Source of the DNA: Bettongia penicillata ogilbyi
Taxonomy: Eukaryota; Chordata; Mammalia; Diprotodontia; Potoroidae
Reading direction: 5' to 3'
Length of the DNA stretch: 64,000 nucleotides
Assembly: GCA_023548195.1 (NCBI GenBank)
Contig: JAJHZJ010000269.1
Coordinates: 434,001-498,000, forward strand
Program-made: the position numbers and the translations under genes
Part shown: piece after piece, positions 46,283-57,502 of the stretch
Layout of the letters: the number at the start of each line of letters is the position of its first letter
Numbering within the stretch: position 1 is the stretch's first letter
The notes under the pieces: model-generated
The model's input: only the letters and a program-made list of their open reading frames with translations
Databases searched by the model: none
What the model was told of the DNA's origin: nothing

Positions 46283-48757
46283 GACAGAAGGTACAGGTCA
46301 CTGAGAGAGATAGCTGGGCTGGCCCAGAGGGGAGCGGGTTGTCTCTGTGGCTTGGGCCCCCTCGGGAGGAAGCGGCGGAGGCAGAGGCAGGGGCAGCAGC
46401 AGCGGCACCCGGAACTCCCCGAGCATTCAGGCAGAATCTTCATTACTGAAAGTCTCTGCATAAAGTGCCTGAGGGAGCTGAGCCTGGGAGGTGGCCCTGC
46501 CCCTACCCCAGCACCAGAACTAAAGCTCACATTGAATAGCAGCCGCGCCTGCCATGGAAAGTCCATTTGAATCTCAGACCCCAAGCACTAGCTGGGCAGA
46601 TCTAGGCAGGGGTGGACAGGAATCTCAGAAGTCAAGTAACTGGCTGGGAAAATGCCTAGAAAAGGGAAGAAAAATAAGACTATAGAGAGTTTTTTGAGCA
46701 GATGCAAATGATCCCGACTTTCAGATATGACGGCGATGAGGAAATATTCTTGCCATCAGGGAAAGATGTGGAGGGCGGGGCCTCTGTATCTCAGACATCC
46801 CAAGGGGTTGTTGGGTGAGCTCACGCTTTGGAAGAGCTCAAAAAGGATTTTGAAAAGCAAGTTAGACAGGTGGAGGAAAAACTGTGAAGAAAAATGAGAG
46901 AGATGCAAGAAAAGTATGCAAAATGGGTCAATACCTTGGTAAAGAAGACCCAAAAAAATGCTGAAGAAAATAACACCTTGAAAAGTAGGCTCACTCAACT
47001 GGAAAAAGAGGTTCAAAAAGCCAATGAGGAGAAGAATGCTTTCAAAAGCAGAATTGGCCAAATGAAAAAAGAGGTTCAAAAGCACACTGAAGAGAATAGT
47101 TCTCTCAAAATTAGAATGAAAACCGATGGAGTCTAATGACTTTCTGAGAAACCAAGAAATCACCAAACAAAACGAAAAGAGTGAACAAAATGGAAGAGAA
47201 TGTGAAATATCTGATAGGAAAAACAACTGACCTGGAAAATAGATCCAGGAGAGACAATTTAAAAATTATGGGACTACCTGAAACTCAGGATCAAAAAAAG
47301 AGCCTAGGCATCATCTTCCATGAAATTATCAAGGAAAACTGCCCTGACATTCTGCAACCAGAGGGCAAAATAAGTATTGAAGGAATCCACCGATCACCAC
47401 CTGAAAGAGATCCAAAAAGAGAAATTCCTGGGAACATTGTGGCCAAATTCCAGAACTCCCAGCTCAAGGGGAAAATCTTGCAAGCAGCTAGAAAGAAGCA
47501 ATTCCAGTACTGTGGAAATACAATCAGAATAACTCAAGATCTAGCAGCTTCTACCTTAAGGGATCGAAGGGCATGGAATAGGATATTCCAGAAGTCAAAG
47601 GAACTGGGACTCAAACCAAGAATCACCTACCCAGCAAAACTGAGTATACTACTTCAGGGGAAAATATGGTCTTTCAATGAAACAGAGGACTTTCAAGCAT
47701 TCTTGATGAAAAGACCAGAGCTGAAAAGAAAATTTGACTTTCAACCACAAGAACGAGAAGAAGCATGAAAAAGTAAACAGAAAAGAGAAGTCGTAAGGCA
47801 CTTACCAAAAGTGAACTGTTTACATTCCCACATGGAAAGACAATATTTGTAACTCTTAAAATTTTTCAGTATCTGGGGAGTTGGTGGGATCACACACACA
47901 CATGTACACACGTGCATGCACACGCACATACACACATGAATGCACATACAAAGACAGAGAGCACAGAGTGAATTGAATAGGATGGGACCACATCTTAAAA
48001 GAAATTAAGGTAAATGTTGAGAGAGAAATGTAGTGGGAGGAAAGAGGGTGAAATGGAATGGGGTAAATTATATGTCATTTAAGAGGCAAGCAGGAGACTT
48101 TTTAGTGGAGGGAAAAGAGGAGAGCTGAGAAAAAAACAAGAAGTTTACCCTCATCACATTTGACTAAAGGAAGGAATAAAATACAGACTCATTTTGGTAT
48201 GAAAACCTATCTTACAGTACAGGAAAGGGGGGGGAGAAAGAGATAAGCATGGGGGGGGATGATGGAAGGGAGGGCAATGGGAGGAGGGAGCAATTTGAAG
48301 TCAACATTCAAGGAAGGACAGGATCAAAAGACAGAATAGAAACAATGGGGGGCAGGATAGAATGGAGGGTAATTCAGTTAGTCTTATACGACACCACTGT
48401 TATCAAAGTCATTTGCAAAACTACACAGATAGGGCCTATATTGAATTGCCTGCCTTCCCAAAGGGAATGGGTGGGGGAGGGAGGGATGGGGAGAATTTGG
48501 AACTCAAGTTTTAGGAACAACGGTTTAGTATTGTTGTTGCAACTAGGAAAGAAGACATACAGGAATAGAAAGTCATCTGGCCCTACAGGACAAAAGCGAA
48601 GATGGGGACAAAAGAAGGGAGCGATGACAGAAGAGAGATTGGAAATAGGGAAAATTAGATTGCTTGGTGTTTTGGGGTGGGGGGGAGGGGATAAAAGGGG
48701 ACAAAGTTTGGAACCCAAAATTTTGTGAAAATGAATGTAAAAAGTTAAATAAATAAA
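46283..48757 (+). mobile_element. HAL1 copy F, 5'-truncated in leader
   Basis: The leader starts near the GGTACAGGTCACTGAGAGAG motif. ORF1 follows (46652-47768), then CA spacer (47890-47945), the purine-rich 3' region, and the end AAAGTTAAATAAATAAACA. It shares subfamily bases with copy A (CTCCCAGCTCAAGG, CTGTGA). The leader carries its own GGCGGAGGCAGAGGCAGG repeat variant at 46370-46415. Confidence 0.9.
46652..47768 (+). pseudogene. L1-type ORF1, broken, HAL1 copy F
   Basis: The start context is intact, but the frame is lost within about 20 codons. The TGA at 46885-46887 matches that of copy A. Base gains near 47120 and 47175 split the coiled coil. From 47181 a 195-codon frame keeps the RRM-like and whole C-terminal domain, ending FDFQPQEREEA. 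This is the only HAL1 copy here with an undisturbed C-terminal half. Confidence 0.85.
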
Positions 48758-48809
48758 CAAAAAGAAAAAAGGGAAATGAGTGTAACAAGTTTAATTAATT
48801 AATTAGAAG

Positions 48810-49375
48810 AATAAAACCTTTTCTGGCTGGAATCTGTGAACAGAATTCCTTCCCCAGAAGTACCTCCAGCTCTACCACACCAGAGCTCTTCCTCACCCCA
48901 CGTTTCCAGTTCAGTACACAATTGCCCCAGGGGCTCTAGTCTGAGGTTTTCAAAAATGACACTGACATTGCCTCTGACGTGGCTGCTTCTGGTATTCCAG
49001 ACTGTTCTCCCTTCTTCTGTGTGAAGCAGTCATCCCACTGACCTTTGAAGCTGTCTGACGTGTTTGTGGGTTGAGCAATCTGGGAACTGTTGCTGTTGCT
49101 AAGTCGTTCCCTGAAGTCTCTTCCAGGTCCTGTCCCTGCTATGTCATGCTAGGCTCTGCTCTGCTCTGTGCCTGGTGTGATAGATCCTTCCTGTTCTCCT
49201 TTCAGGTTGTCCTGGGCTAGAAATAACCTTCCCTCTGTCATTTTGTGGCTTCTGCTGCTCTAGAATTTGTTTAGAGTCATTTTTTGCAGGCATTTTATGG
49301 GCTATGTGGAAGAGCTTCTACAGGTCTGTCTTTTTATTCTGCCATCATGTCTCCACCCATCACCACAGGGACTTT
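48810..49375 (-). mobile_element. Older L1/HAL1 5'UTR, minus strand
   Basis: On the minus strand it begins with GTGGAGACATGATGGCAGAA, an L1-type 5' opening, and runs about 520 bases of leader. It lacks ORF1. Its first ~100 bases include TGACTCTAAACAAATTCTAG, matched in inverted orientation at 49408-49427. Confidence 0.6.
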
Positions 49376-50029
49376 CCAGCCAAGCCTAGTCAAATAGTTG
49401 TGAAAATGACTCTAAACAAATTCTGGAGCTGCAGAATTCATAGAATGAAGGAGTGAAGCAAACAAAACAACCTGGAATGTCACTGGGAAGTGTCAATTTT
49501 GCCATGCTGGGAGCAGAGTAAAGTCCAGTGTGGGTTGCAAGTTCATGGAGGGAATCTGTGCAGGCCTTGAGGTGACTTAATCTCTTGCACTTGTGGTGGC
49601 TTCTGGACTTCATGACCCCAAAACCTTAAGGATAACTTGGAAGATCAGTGGAAAAAACCTGTGAGACCAGTGTAGGAGAATGGAGTTATCTGGGTTCAGC
49701 CCCATGATTGGAGAAGGGGCAGAGGAACCTGCAGAAGCCACAAAAGCAGCAGAGGCAGATGCAGTCACTGTTTCTGGGGCTCTAGGATCACAGATTTTGG
49801 CGGGCTTGAGCAGCTGACAGTACAACCCCTATCCCCCCACTGGAAGCAGAGAGCTACCTTGACAAATAATTCAAAAGTCAAGTAAATGTTTGGAGAAGTG
49901 AGCAAAAACCTGGAAAAGAATAAGACTATAGCATTGTGCTCTGGTGACAAGGAAGACCACAACATGCAAACAGAAGACAACAAAGTCAAGCTCCTCCATT
50001 CATGGCCTGCAAGAAAAATATGAATTGGA
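49376..50029 (+). mobile_element. Older HAL1 copy H, 5' part
   Basis: Leader (49400-49890) and start of ORF1. AAGTCAAGTAAATGTTTGGA and AAAGAATAAGACTATAGCA correspond to AAGTCAAGTAACTGGCTGGG and AAAAATAAGACCATAGAAA in copy B. Homology stops at the RNF138 retrocopy and resumes at about 51300. Confidence 0.7.
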
Positions 50030-51297
50030 GCTAATGGATGCAGCTGCCGCTTCCCCCTCCCCTTTCCTTGCCCCTCTGTGCGTGCAGAGAGCCAGGCCTG
50101 GGATCACTGCTGTCACCATCATGGCCTCCTGCCATTGACACACCATGGCTGAGATGCTCTCCACCCCCACATCCTACACAGAAAACAACTTCTACTACCC
50201 TATCTGTCAGGAGGTGTTGAAGGCCCAGTTGCCCACTGGGGCCTGTCAACACATTTTTTGTAGAAAATGTTTCCTGACTACTATGAGAGTAAGAGGAATA
50301 CACTGTCCCCTCTGTTGTGGAAATGTAACTAGAAGAGAGTTAGCATGTCCTGAACAAGCCTTAGACATTGAAAATATCATGAGGAAATTTTTTGGTAGCT
50401 GCACACGATGTATAAAACAGATCAAATTTTATCGTGTGATACATCATTACAAATCTTGTAAGAAGTATCAGGATGAGTATGATATGTTCTCCATCATTTC
50501 AAACTTTCAGATCTCTCAAGATTCACTAGGGAATAGTAATAAGAGTGAGACATCTAAGTCTGATAATACAGAGACTTCTCAAGGAGATGCAAGTTCTACT
50601 AGACATCCTACATTTAAGTGTCGCTTGTGTCAAGAAGAAAACTTTACAAGACAATGATTACTGGATCACTGTAATAATAATCACTTCTTTCAGATAGACC
50701 CTGTATCTCTTCCATGGGGAGATTCTAGATAAATTACTAGAAGTTTTGTTAGTCATCTAAATCAAAGATATCACTAACTATGGAGAATTTGTGAATCTTC
50801 AGTTACATGAGGATGCACAGTATCAGATTGCTGTTGAAAAATCTTATCAAGTAAATTTCTGAAAGATACAGTCATCTGTGTCTTCTTTGTGCAAGTGCCA
50901 TCTTTGAGGGAAAAGCAACATGAACATGAGTAATCTGAACTGTATGTTAATAAAAAGGAATTCAGTCTACTCTTTTGTTTGTATTGTAAAACAAGCATAG
51001 ACTTTGAGAAGGATTGTCTTTTGATACTTGAAAAATGGAGGTTATAAAATTACTTTAAAAGTATACAAAAGAACTAACATGTAGTGATGGTGAAAAATGG
51101 AGTCTGTTGATGTAAATGTTGTACCTTACTCTTTTTTTTATGTTAAGGTTTCTTGAATTTGTCATTTCTCAATTTTTAATTTGATACAGTTTTTTCCACA
51201 TTATTCATTGTGCCGTAAACAATAGTAGCAATATTTTAAGTGGATTAAACCCTTATAAATCTGAGCCAGTTATTATTACTACTGTCAAAATGAAATG
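50030..51297 (+). pseudogene. RNF138: Processed RNF138 pseudogene inside a HAL1
   Basis: RNF138 (NARF) is a RING E3 ubiquitin ligase with zinc-finger and ubiquitin-interacting motifs. The intronless copy has a GC-rich 5'UTR (50030-50144), coding region 50145-50862 and 3'UTR to about 51297. Residues 1-170 are open: the RING (YPICQEVL…ACQHIFCRKCF…CPLCC) has lost its first Cys to Tyr. Then come DIENIMRKFFGSC, HHYKSCKKYQDEY and HPTFKCRLCQEENFTRQ. A TGA follows at 50655, an in-frame loss of about 6-7 codons removes TCPIC-like sequence, there is another stop near 50731, and a one-base gain near 50775. The end (NYGEFVNLQL…YQVNF) matches the ubiquitin-interacting C-terminus. It is a dead retrocopy. 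Confidence 0.9.
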
Positions 51298-52985
51298 GTA
51301 AGAACTAAATTGGGAAGAGAAACGTGAATGATACAAGAAAATCATGAAAAAACTAGTGAACTGCTTCCTAAAGGAGACCTAAACAATGCTGAAGAAAATA
51401 AGACTTTAAAAATAGACTAACCTAAATGGCAAAAGAGATCCAAAAATCCAATGAGGACAAAAATGCCCTATAAAATAGAATTGGCCAGATGGAAAAGGAG
51501 ATCCAAAAACTAATTGAAGAAAATAATTCCTTAAAGATCAGAAAGGAGCAGATGGAAGCTAATGACTTTATGAAAAATCATATAATTATCAAACAAAGCC
51601 AATAGAATAAAAAAAGTAGCAGAAAATGTGTAACATCTCATTGGGGAAAAAAATCACATGGCAAATAGATACAGGAAAGACAATTTAAAAAACTTATGGG
51701 AGAACCTGAAAGCCCTGATCAATAAAAGAGCTTAAATACAAATTTTAATGAAATTATCAAGCAAAGGTGCCCCGATATACAATAGCTGGAAGGAAAAATA
51801 AATATTGAAAGAATACCCCAGAATATCTTCTAAAATAGATTCCAAAATAAAAACTCCTAGGAATGTTGTAGTCAAATTTCAGAATTTCCAGGTCGAGGAG
51901 AAAATATTGCAAGCCTCCAGAAAGAAACTGCTTGAGTATTGTAGAAACACAGTCAGGATAACACAAGATCTAGCAGCTTCTACATTAAGGGTGAAAGATT
52001 TGCAACACGATATTCCAGAAATCAAAGGAGCTAGAATTAAAAAGAGAAATCACAAGGGACTTAATAAAGTTAACTGTTTACCTTCCTATATGTAAAGATC
52101 ATATTTGTAACTCTTGAGGCTTTCCTCAATATTTGGGTAGTTTGAGGGATTAAAAACATATAGACGGAGGGCACAGGGTAAGTTGAATAGGAAGGGATGA
52201 TATCTACAAAAATAAAATTAAGGGGTGAGAGAGGAATATTCTTGGGAGGTGAATGGGAGCAATGGAATGCGGAAAATTATCTCCCATGAAAAAGGCAAGA
52301 AAAACCTTTTTCAGTGGAGGGGGAAAGGGGAAATGTGAGACGGAAAATGTGAAGCTTACTCTCAGCATATTTGGCTTAAGGAGGGAATAACATGCACTCT
52401 CAATTTGGTATGAAAATCTATCTTACACCAAAGGAAAGTAGGGGACAAGGGGATAAATGAGGTGTGAGGGATGATAGAAGGGAGGGCAAAAGGGAGGAAG
52501 TGCTAATTAGCAGTCAATACTTTTTGGGAGGGACAAGGTCAAAAGAGTGAATAGAGGAAATGGAGGGCAAGATAAGATGTTGGGAATTGTAGTTAGTTTT
52601 TTACAACATAACTTTTATGGAAGTCTTTTGCATAACTGCACATGTATAACCTATATTGAATTGCCTGCCCTCTTAGTAAGGATGAGTGTGGAGGGAGGAA
52701 GGGAGAGAAGTTGTAACTCACAGTTTTAAAAACGAATGTTAAAAGTTGTTTTTGCATTCAACTGGAAAATAAGTTATATAGGCAAGGGGGTATAGAAATC
52801 TATCTTTTCCTCCAACAAAATAGAGGGGATGGGGATAAAGGAAGGGAGGAGTGTGACAGTAGGGAAGGCACACTGGGGAAAGTCAGAATTCAGAATTCAA
52901 GGTGTCTTGGGGTGTGGGGAAGGGAAATATGGGGAGAAAATTTGTAACTCGAAAGCTTGTGTAAATGAATGAAGCTAACTAAAAA
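51298..52985 (+). mobile_element. Older HAL1 copy H, 3' part
   Basis: ORF1 resumes with TTGGGAAGAGAAACGTGAAT, runs to about 52055 with many frameshifts, then passes to the spacer (no long CA tract) and purine-rich 3' region. It ends near 52985 with an A/T-rich tail. It is more diverged than copies A-F, so the RNF138 insertion could be fairly old. Confidence 0.75.
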
Positions 52986-53399
52986 TAAATTAAGTATTTA
53001 AAATAAAATAAATGTTTTGAACTCATTGCATAATCTAGCATATAACTCTCAAAGATGTATGATATTCAAGTTTCCTAAAAAGCAGAAGAGTTTTTCAATT
53101 ATATACCTACAGTTTAAAAAAAAATATTATCATGAGTACCAGACTACAGATTTTAGTTACCAAATCTTATTCATCTAAGAAATTCCCTCATAAAACATTT
53201 ATTAACAGCCTATTGTCTTCTGATCACATTGGTAGTCACTGAGGAAGATACACAATTTAACTATAGCAGGAAAGGTCATGTCTCTCACTAATCAGCTTCT
53301 TTGGAGCAAGTAAGACAAACAAACAAACAAAAAACACACACATATTTTTAGTCAGCAATAGTTTACAATATTACGTTTTAGTTTTGGAGGGAATTACCA
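52986..53399. other. Unassigned sequence
   Basis: No gene or repeat recognised, apart from a short AAAC-rich run near 53315. Confidence 0.5.
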
Positions 53400-53890
53400 A
53401 CAAGATGGAGTATGGAAAGCTTCATGAAGAAGGTGACATTTGAACTTTATCTTTAAGAGATATGAATTAATTAAACAGATGGCAAATAAAGTGGCAAAGG
53501 AGTCTACTTAAGGTACACTTAATTTCATGAGCAAGGGGTCAGTGGTGAGAGAAAAAAAGGCAAATTTAAGAATAACATGATAGTCCTGTTTAGTTAGAGT
53601 AGCTAGTGCATGGAAGGGAAGCATATTAGGACTGGAAAACAAAGTTGCTACCAAATCATAGAGGGCCATAAATGTCTGTTGAAAAAAATGTATTTTTTTT
53701 AATTGCGAATTTAACTGCCATCACCTTTGTGTGTTTTAAAAGAGAATATTATTTAGTAAGCAATAGGGAGTCACTTAAAATTTTTGAGCAATATCTTGAT
53801 CAAATGGTGGTGCAACTAGGAGTGGCAGAGATTTGAAGAAGGAATTGGTGGGATTAAAATGAAAAGATCTATAAAAGGACCGCTAAAATT
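53400..53890 (+). repeat. Ancient interspersed repeat (unnamed) with a ~55-bp insert
   Basis: Phrases such as GGTGACATTTGAACTTTATC, AGAGGGCCATAAATGTCTG and GCAATAGGGAGTCACTTAAA match an old mammal-wide repeat that I recognise but cannot name safely. A T-rich unit at about 53684-53742 interrupts it. Confidence 0.4.
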
Positions 53891-53894
53891 GTTT

Positions 53895-54145
53895 GCTGAA
53901 GCTGCTGCTGCTGTTGAATTATTTCAGTCACATCTTTATGACTCTTTGTGATCCCATTTTTGGTTTCCTTCACAAAAATACTGGAGTGGTTTGTAATTTT
54001 CTACTGTAGTTAATTTTACTAATGGGGAAACTAAAGCAAAAAGGGTTAAGTGACTTTCCCATGATCATATAGATAATAAGTGCCTGAACTTGAATTTGAA
54101 AACAGGTTTTCCTGATTCCAGACACAGTGATTTCTGCTATATGAC
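53895..54145 (-). repeat. MIR-class SINE, marsupial type
   Basis: The sense strand shows TTTCAGTCACATCTTTATGA…ATGGGGAAACTAAAGC…GTTAAGTGACTTTCCCATGA…TCCTGATTCCAGACACAGTG, the antisense of the MIR core with a marsupial-type extended head. It is one of the clearer SINEs in the window. Confidence 0.7.
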
Positions 54146-55764
54146 TGGAAATAGGAATAGAGAGAAGAATACGGTTCTAGGAATAGCTTGCAGGACTAGG
54201 ACAAAGATGAAGTAGTCACTTATTAGATATAAAAAGTAAGGAAGGATCCCAAAGATCTTTCAGAATTGGAGATTTCAGAGTTAGAACAGAATTCAGCAAA
54301 TATAATCAAATTAATATCTCAGAAAAATGATAACCCTAAGTGGTGATCCAGACACGAACACCCCTTCCACTTTTGTATAAGTTCAATTTATTCAGGAGTT
54401 CTTGTGTGCCTGTTTCTCTTTTTTTAAAAAATACAAAAACTATTTTTGCTTGTTTTTCCTTTTTTCTTAATTAATCTCTTGGAAATTTTTAGTTCAATAC
54501 TACTAGTTATATCTTCTGAACACAAACAGAACATTTATGATAATTCTTCTTCCATATGAAATCTCTTCATATCCTTGACTTGAACTATTCAACCAAACTT
54601 CTCTGTCTTTTTTTTCTTCTTCCAGTATACACATATCTAGCTCCTTCATTAGGTGACCTCCATGGGGTCTACCAATGCAGAAATTTTGATTTCTAAAGAA
54701 AATCTATCCCTCACAAAATAAAAAGACTATAAATTCAGTCCACTTAAAATAAGTGAGGCAGCATGATGTACTATAATAAGCAATGATTTGCTTCTATAAC
54801 TTGCTCTCTACATGGCTCTGAAGAGTTATTTCTCTTATTTGATGTCAGTTTCCACATCGTTAAAAGGACTGGGGTGGGTGAGAGACTCTGAAACATGTTA
54901 TAACTTTAAATTCATTGGAATCCATAAGGTCCATAGGTGAGTGTCTTCCTACTGCTTATTATTTCATATCACACTGAAAAATGAATGTTTTTTTTGCAGC
55001 TTGTACCAAATTTATAACTTGAACAATTGAACTCCAAGTTGAAAATCTGCACTATATACAGACAATCCCATAGAGACTGTATGAATTTCTTACTCAAATT
55101 GTATTAGAGGTAGGCATAAATATTTCTTAAGCAAAGGTTAAGGTAAATGTTCTTATTGGTGGACAAAACTGCATTCAAAAACAAAACAAAACAAACAAAC
55201 AACCTCTCAGCAACTTAAATAGAACAAAATAACTCTACCTTATTTATGTGACCAAACCTATACAATTGTGTCTTACATTTTAGAATGTGAATACCAGGAC
55301 ACTATCTAAGAGGTTCAAGAATAGGGTAAAATATTTTAAAATTGTGAATAAAAAAAACAATTCGTCCACAGTACACCACAAAGACATTTTCAAATAACTT
55401 ACCCAAATTCAAATGTGACTGTTTCTGCTATCATATGTATGCTCTAAAATGGATGGCAGTGACCAGTCCTCTAAATAGTACAAAAACTTTAAATATAAAC
55501 CACAGAATAAAAGTGAAGTATCAACATCATTTTTATGTTGCAATAAATAAGAAACAGGGGCACATTATATGCAAAACTGACTGCCTCAGTTTATCCTAGA
55601 ATCTGAGATCTAGAAGCTGTAGAGATTAATTACTGAATGACCAGAATGATAAATTGAGACTTCAAAAAGGAGAAGTAGATTTTGAACTCAATGTCCTTTA
55701 CCCCAGGTCACCTAATGATAATATAATAAGGATCAAGTCCAAATATCATGGTTTTGTAGGGATT
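54146..55764. other. Unassigned AT-rich sequence
   Basis: No gene or repeat recognised. (AAAC)n occurs near 55180-55200. Confidence 0.5.
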
Positions 55765-55818
55765 TAAAAAATGTATTTTTTTAATTGTGAATTTAACTTC
55801 CATTACCTTTGTATGTCA
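55765..55818 (+). repeat. Second copy of the short T-rich unit
   Basis: TTAATTGTGAATTTAACTTC and CATTACCTTTGTATGT repeat 53697-53733 with only a few differences. See the finding on the 55-bp unit. Confidence 0.6.
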
Positions 55819-55859
55819 CAAAACACATGATCTTTCAGCTCTTTCATGCATCTGACATT

Positions 55860-56012
55860 TAAAATTATATGCTAGCATTCTGCATTTTTATTTATTATCT
55901 TTTTATAAGACAATTTGCTTCATTAGGACAGAATCTGTCTCTTATCTAAACTTTGCATCTCCTGAATGCTTGATACAGGTGTTTTGTTAACTATAAATAC
56001 TCAAATAAACTT
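55860..56012 (+). repeat. L2-like LINE 3' tail
   Basis: GGACAGAATCTGTCTCTTAT…TTTGCATCTCCTGAATGCTT…AAATACTCAAATAAACTTTT follows the order of the L2 3' end (…GGGCAGGGACTGTCT…TATCCCCAGCGCTT…GCTTAATAAATG…). Confidence 0.5.
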
Positions 56013-56879
56013 TTCTGGCTTTGGATTTGTTGTCTTTCTGGATTCCTTGTCATTTTCTTTTACGCTGGCTGCTTTGCTTTTATTTGTACAAAACTTTATT
56101 GTTTGTTTTCACATCATTGAAATAGTCTATTTTGTCTTTTACAATTTCATTTATAGTATAGCTGAAAATGCTGTTACAGTTTTCAGTTTCCACGTTGTTT
56201 TTCTTAGGGATATGTTTGTAAACTTTTAAGACTAGAATTTTAAACTTTTCCAGTTGTAACGTGTGTATATGTGTGTTCTGAAAGAAAAGAAATTTATATC
56301 CATTTGAATTTCTCTCAATGTAACTTATACAGAGGCAGGGATGAGGGTTCCTGATATCTTGTCCAACTATCTCCAAGGGATACTGATTCCAGCATTCAGG
56401 GGCACAGTAGAAGTGACCACAAAATTACCTCCTTTCTTGTTTTGTTTTGTTTTTTCAAAGACATAGATATTGGATTAGAATTACATCTATCAGATCTTAC
56501 ACTTTTGGAAATAATTTTATTTTTAAGTTCAAAATACTTTCTTCGTTTCTTCAAACTACTTCTTCATTAAGTTCAATCTAATTTCTTCATTATTTCTTTC
56601 AGGACAAACTACAACTCACCTCCCCCTTCCACCCCCTCTCCCCCAAGAATACTATATTCCTGAGTTAAAAAGGTAACGGATCACTTAAAAGTGAATGCAC
56701 CATGCATTTTTAAGTTTTAGCTGCACTACTAACATTTTCTCTAATACTTTTTAAGTCAAATAATAAGAAAATTTAAATCAAGTCTGGATTTGCAATGATT
56801 TCGGATTTCTGAGTTGTAAGTCCTCACGTTGAAATTTTAAATGAGAAGGGTAGACTAATAGAATAACCTAGGTACTCAA
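56013..56879. other. Unassigned sequence
   Basis: No gene. The open frames at 55966-56229 and 56080-56376 overlap on opposite strands and are low-complexity Phe/Ile-rich. Confidence 0.5.
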
Positions 56880-57118
56880 GACATAGTAGACAACAAATAG
56901 AACCATCTACTGTTTAATAAACCCAAGGACCCCAGTTTCTGGGATAAGAACTCACTGTTCGACGAAACTTGCACAGAAAACTGGATAAAAGTGTGGTAGA
57001 AACTAGGCATAGACCAATACCTGACACAATAAATAAGTACATGATCTAGGTATAAAGATTGATACCAGGGACAAATTGGTGGCACAAGGAATAGTGTTAT
57101 CAGACTTATGGAGAAGGG
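56880..57118 (+). mobile_element. L1 ORF2 C-terminal fragment, plus strand
   Basis: It matches 58380-58620 of the downstream L1 in inverted orientation (…CCCAGTTTCTGGGATAAGAA…TGATCTAGGTATAAAGATTG…). It ends exactly where the minus-strand L1 begins. It is probably an older L1 cut by the younger insertion, whose remainder would lie beyond the window. Confidence 0.75.
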
Positions 57119-57502
57119 AAAAATTTTTTTTTTATTTTTTTTTATTTTTTTAATGTTTTACAATCATTTCCTTAAAGTTAAGATTTTATTCCCCCCCACC
57201 CTTCCCCCAATACCCCCCTCCCTCCCCATGACAGCATACAATTCTGTTTAGGTTCTACATATACTTTCCTATTGAGCACATTTTCGCTATATTCATGCTA
57301 TGTAATCGAACTAAAATAAATGGAAGAAATCATATAACAAATCAACATATAATACACTGAACCCCACCCCACATACAAACATGATCTGCTACATTCTGCA
57401 AGTGACTTCCACATTTCTTTCTCTGAGTGTGGAAGGCATTTTGCCTTAGAAGACCGACATTAGGATTTTTTTTTTTTTTCTCAGTAAGTTCTTGTATTAT
57501 TA
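57119..57502 (-). other. L1 3'UTR and tail
   Basis: On the minus strand it follows the ORF2 stop near 57503. It has the G-rich stretch complementary to the C-runs at 57190-57230 and an A-rich tail interrupted by single T bases. G-rich 3'UTR tracts are common in L1 families. Confidence 0.75.

Noticed and set aside
56880..57502. Twin-priming inversion of the terminal L1
   Set aside because: Twin priming inverts the 5' part of an insertion. Here the inverted piece lies beyond the 3' tail and duplicates sequence still present in the element, so an older separate L1 fits better.
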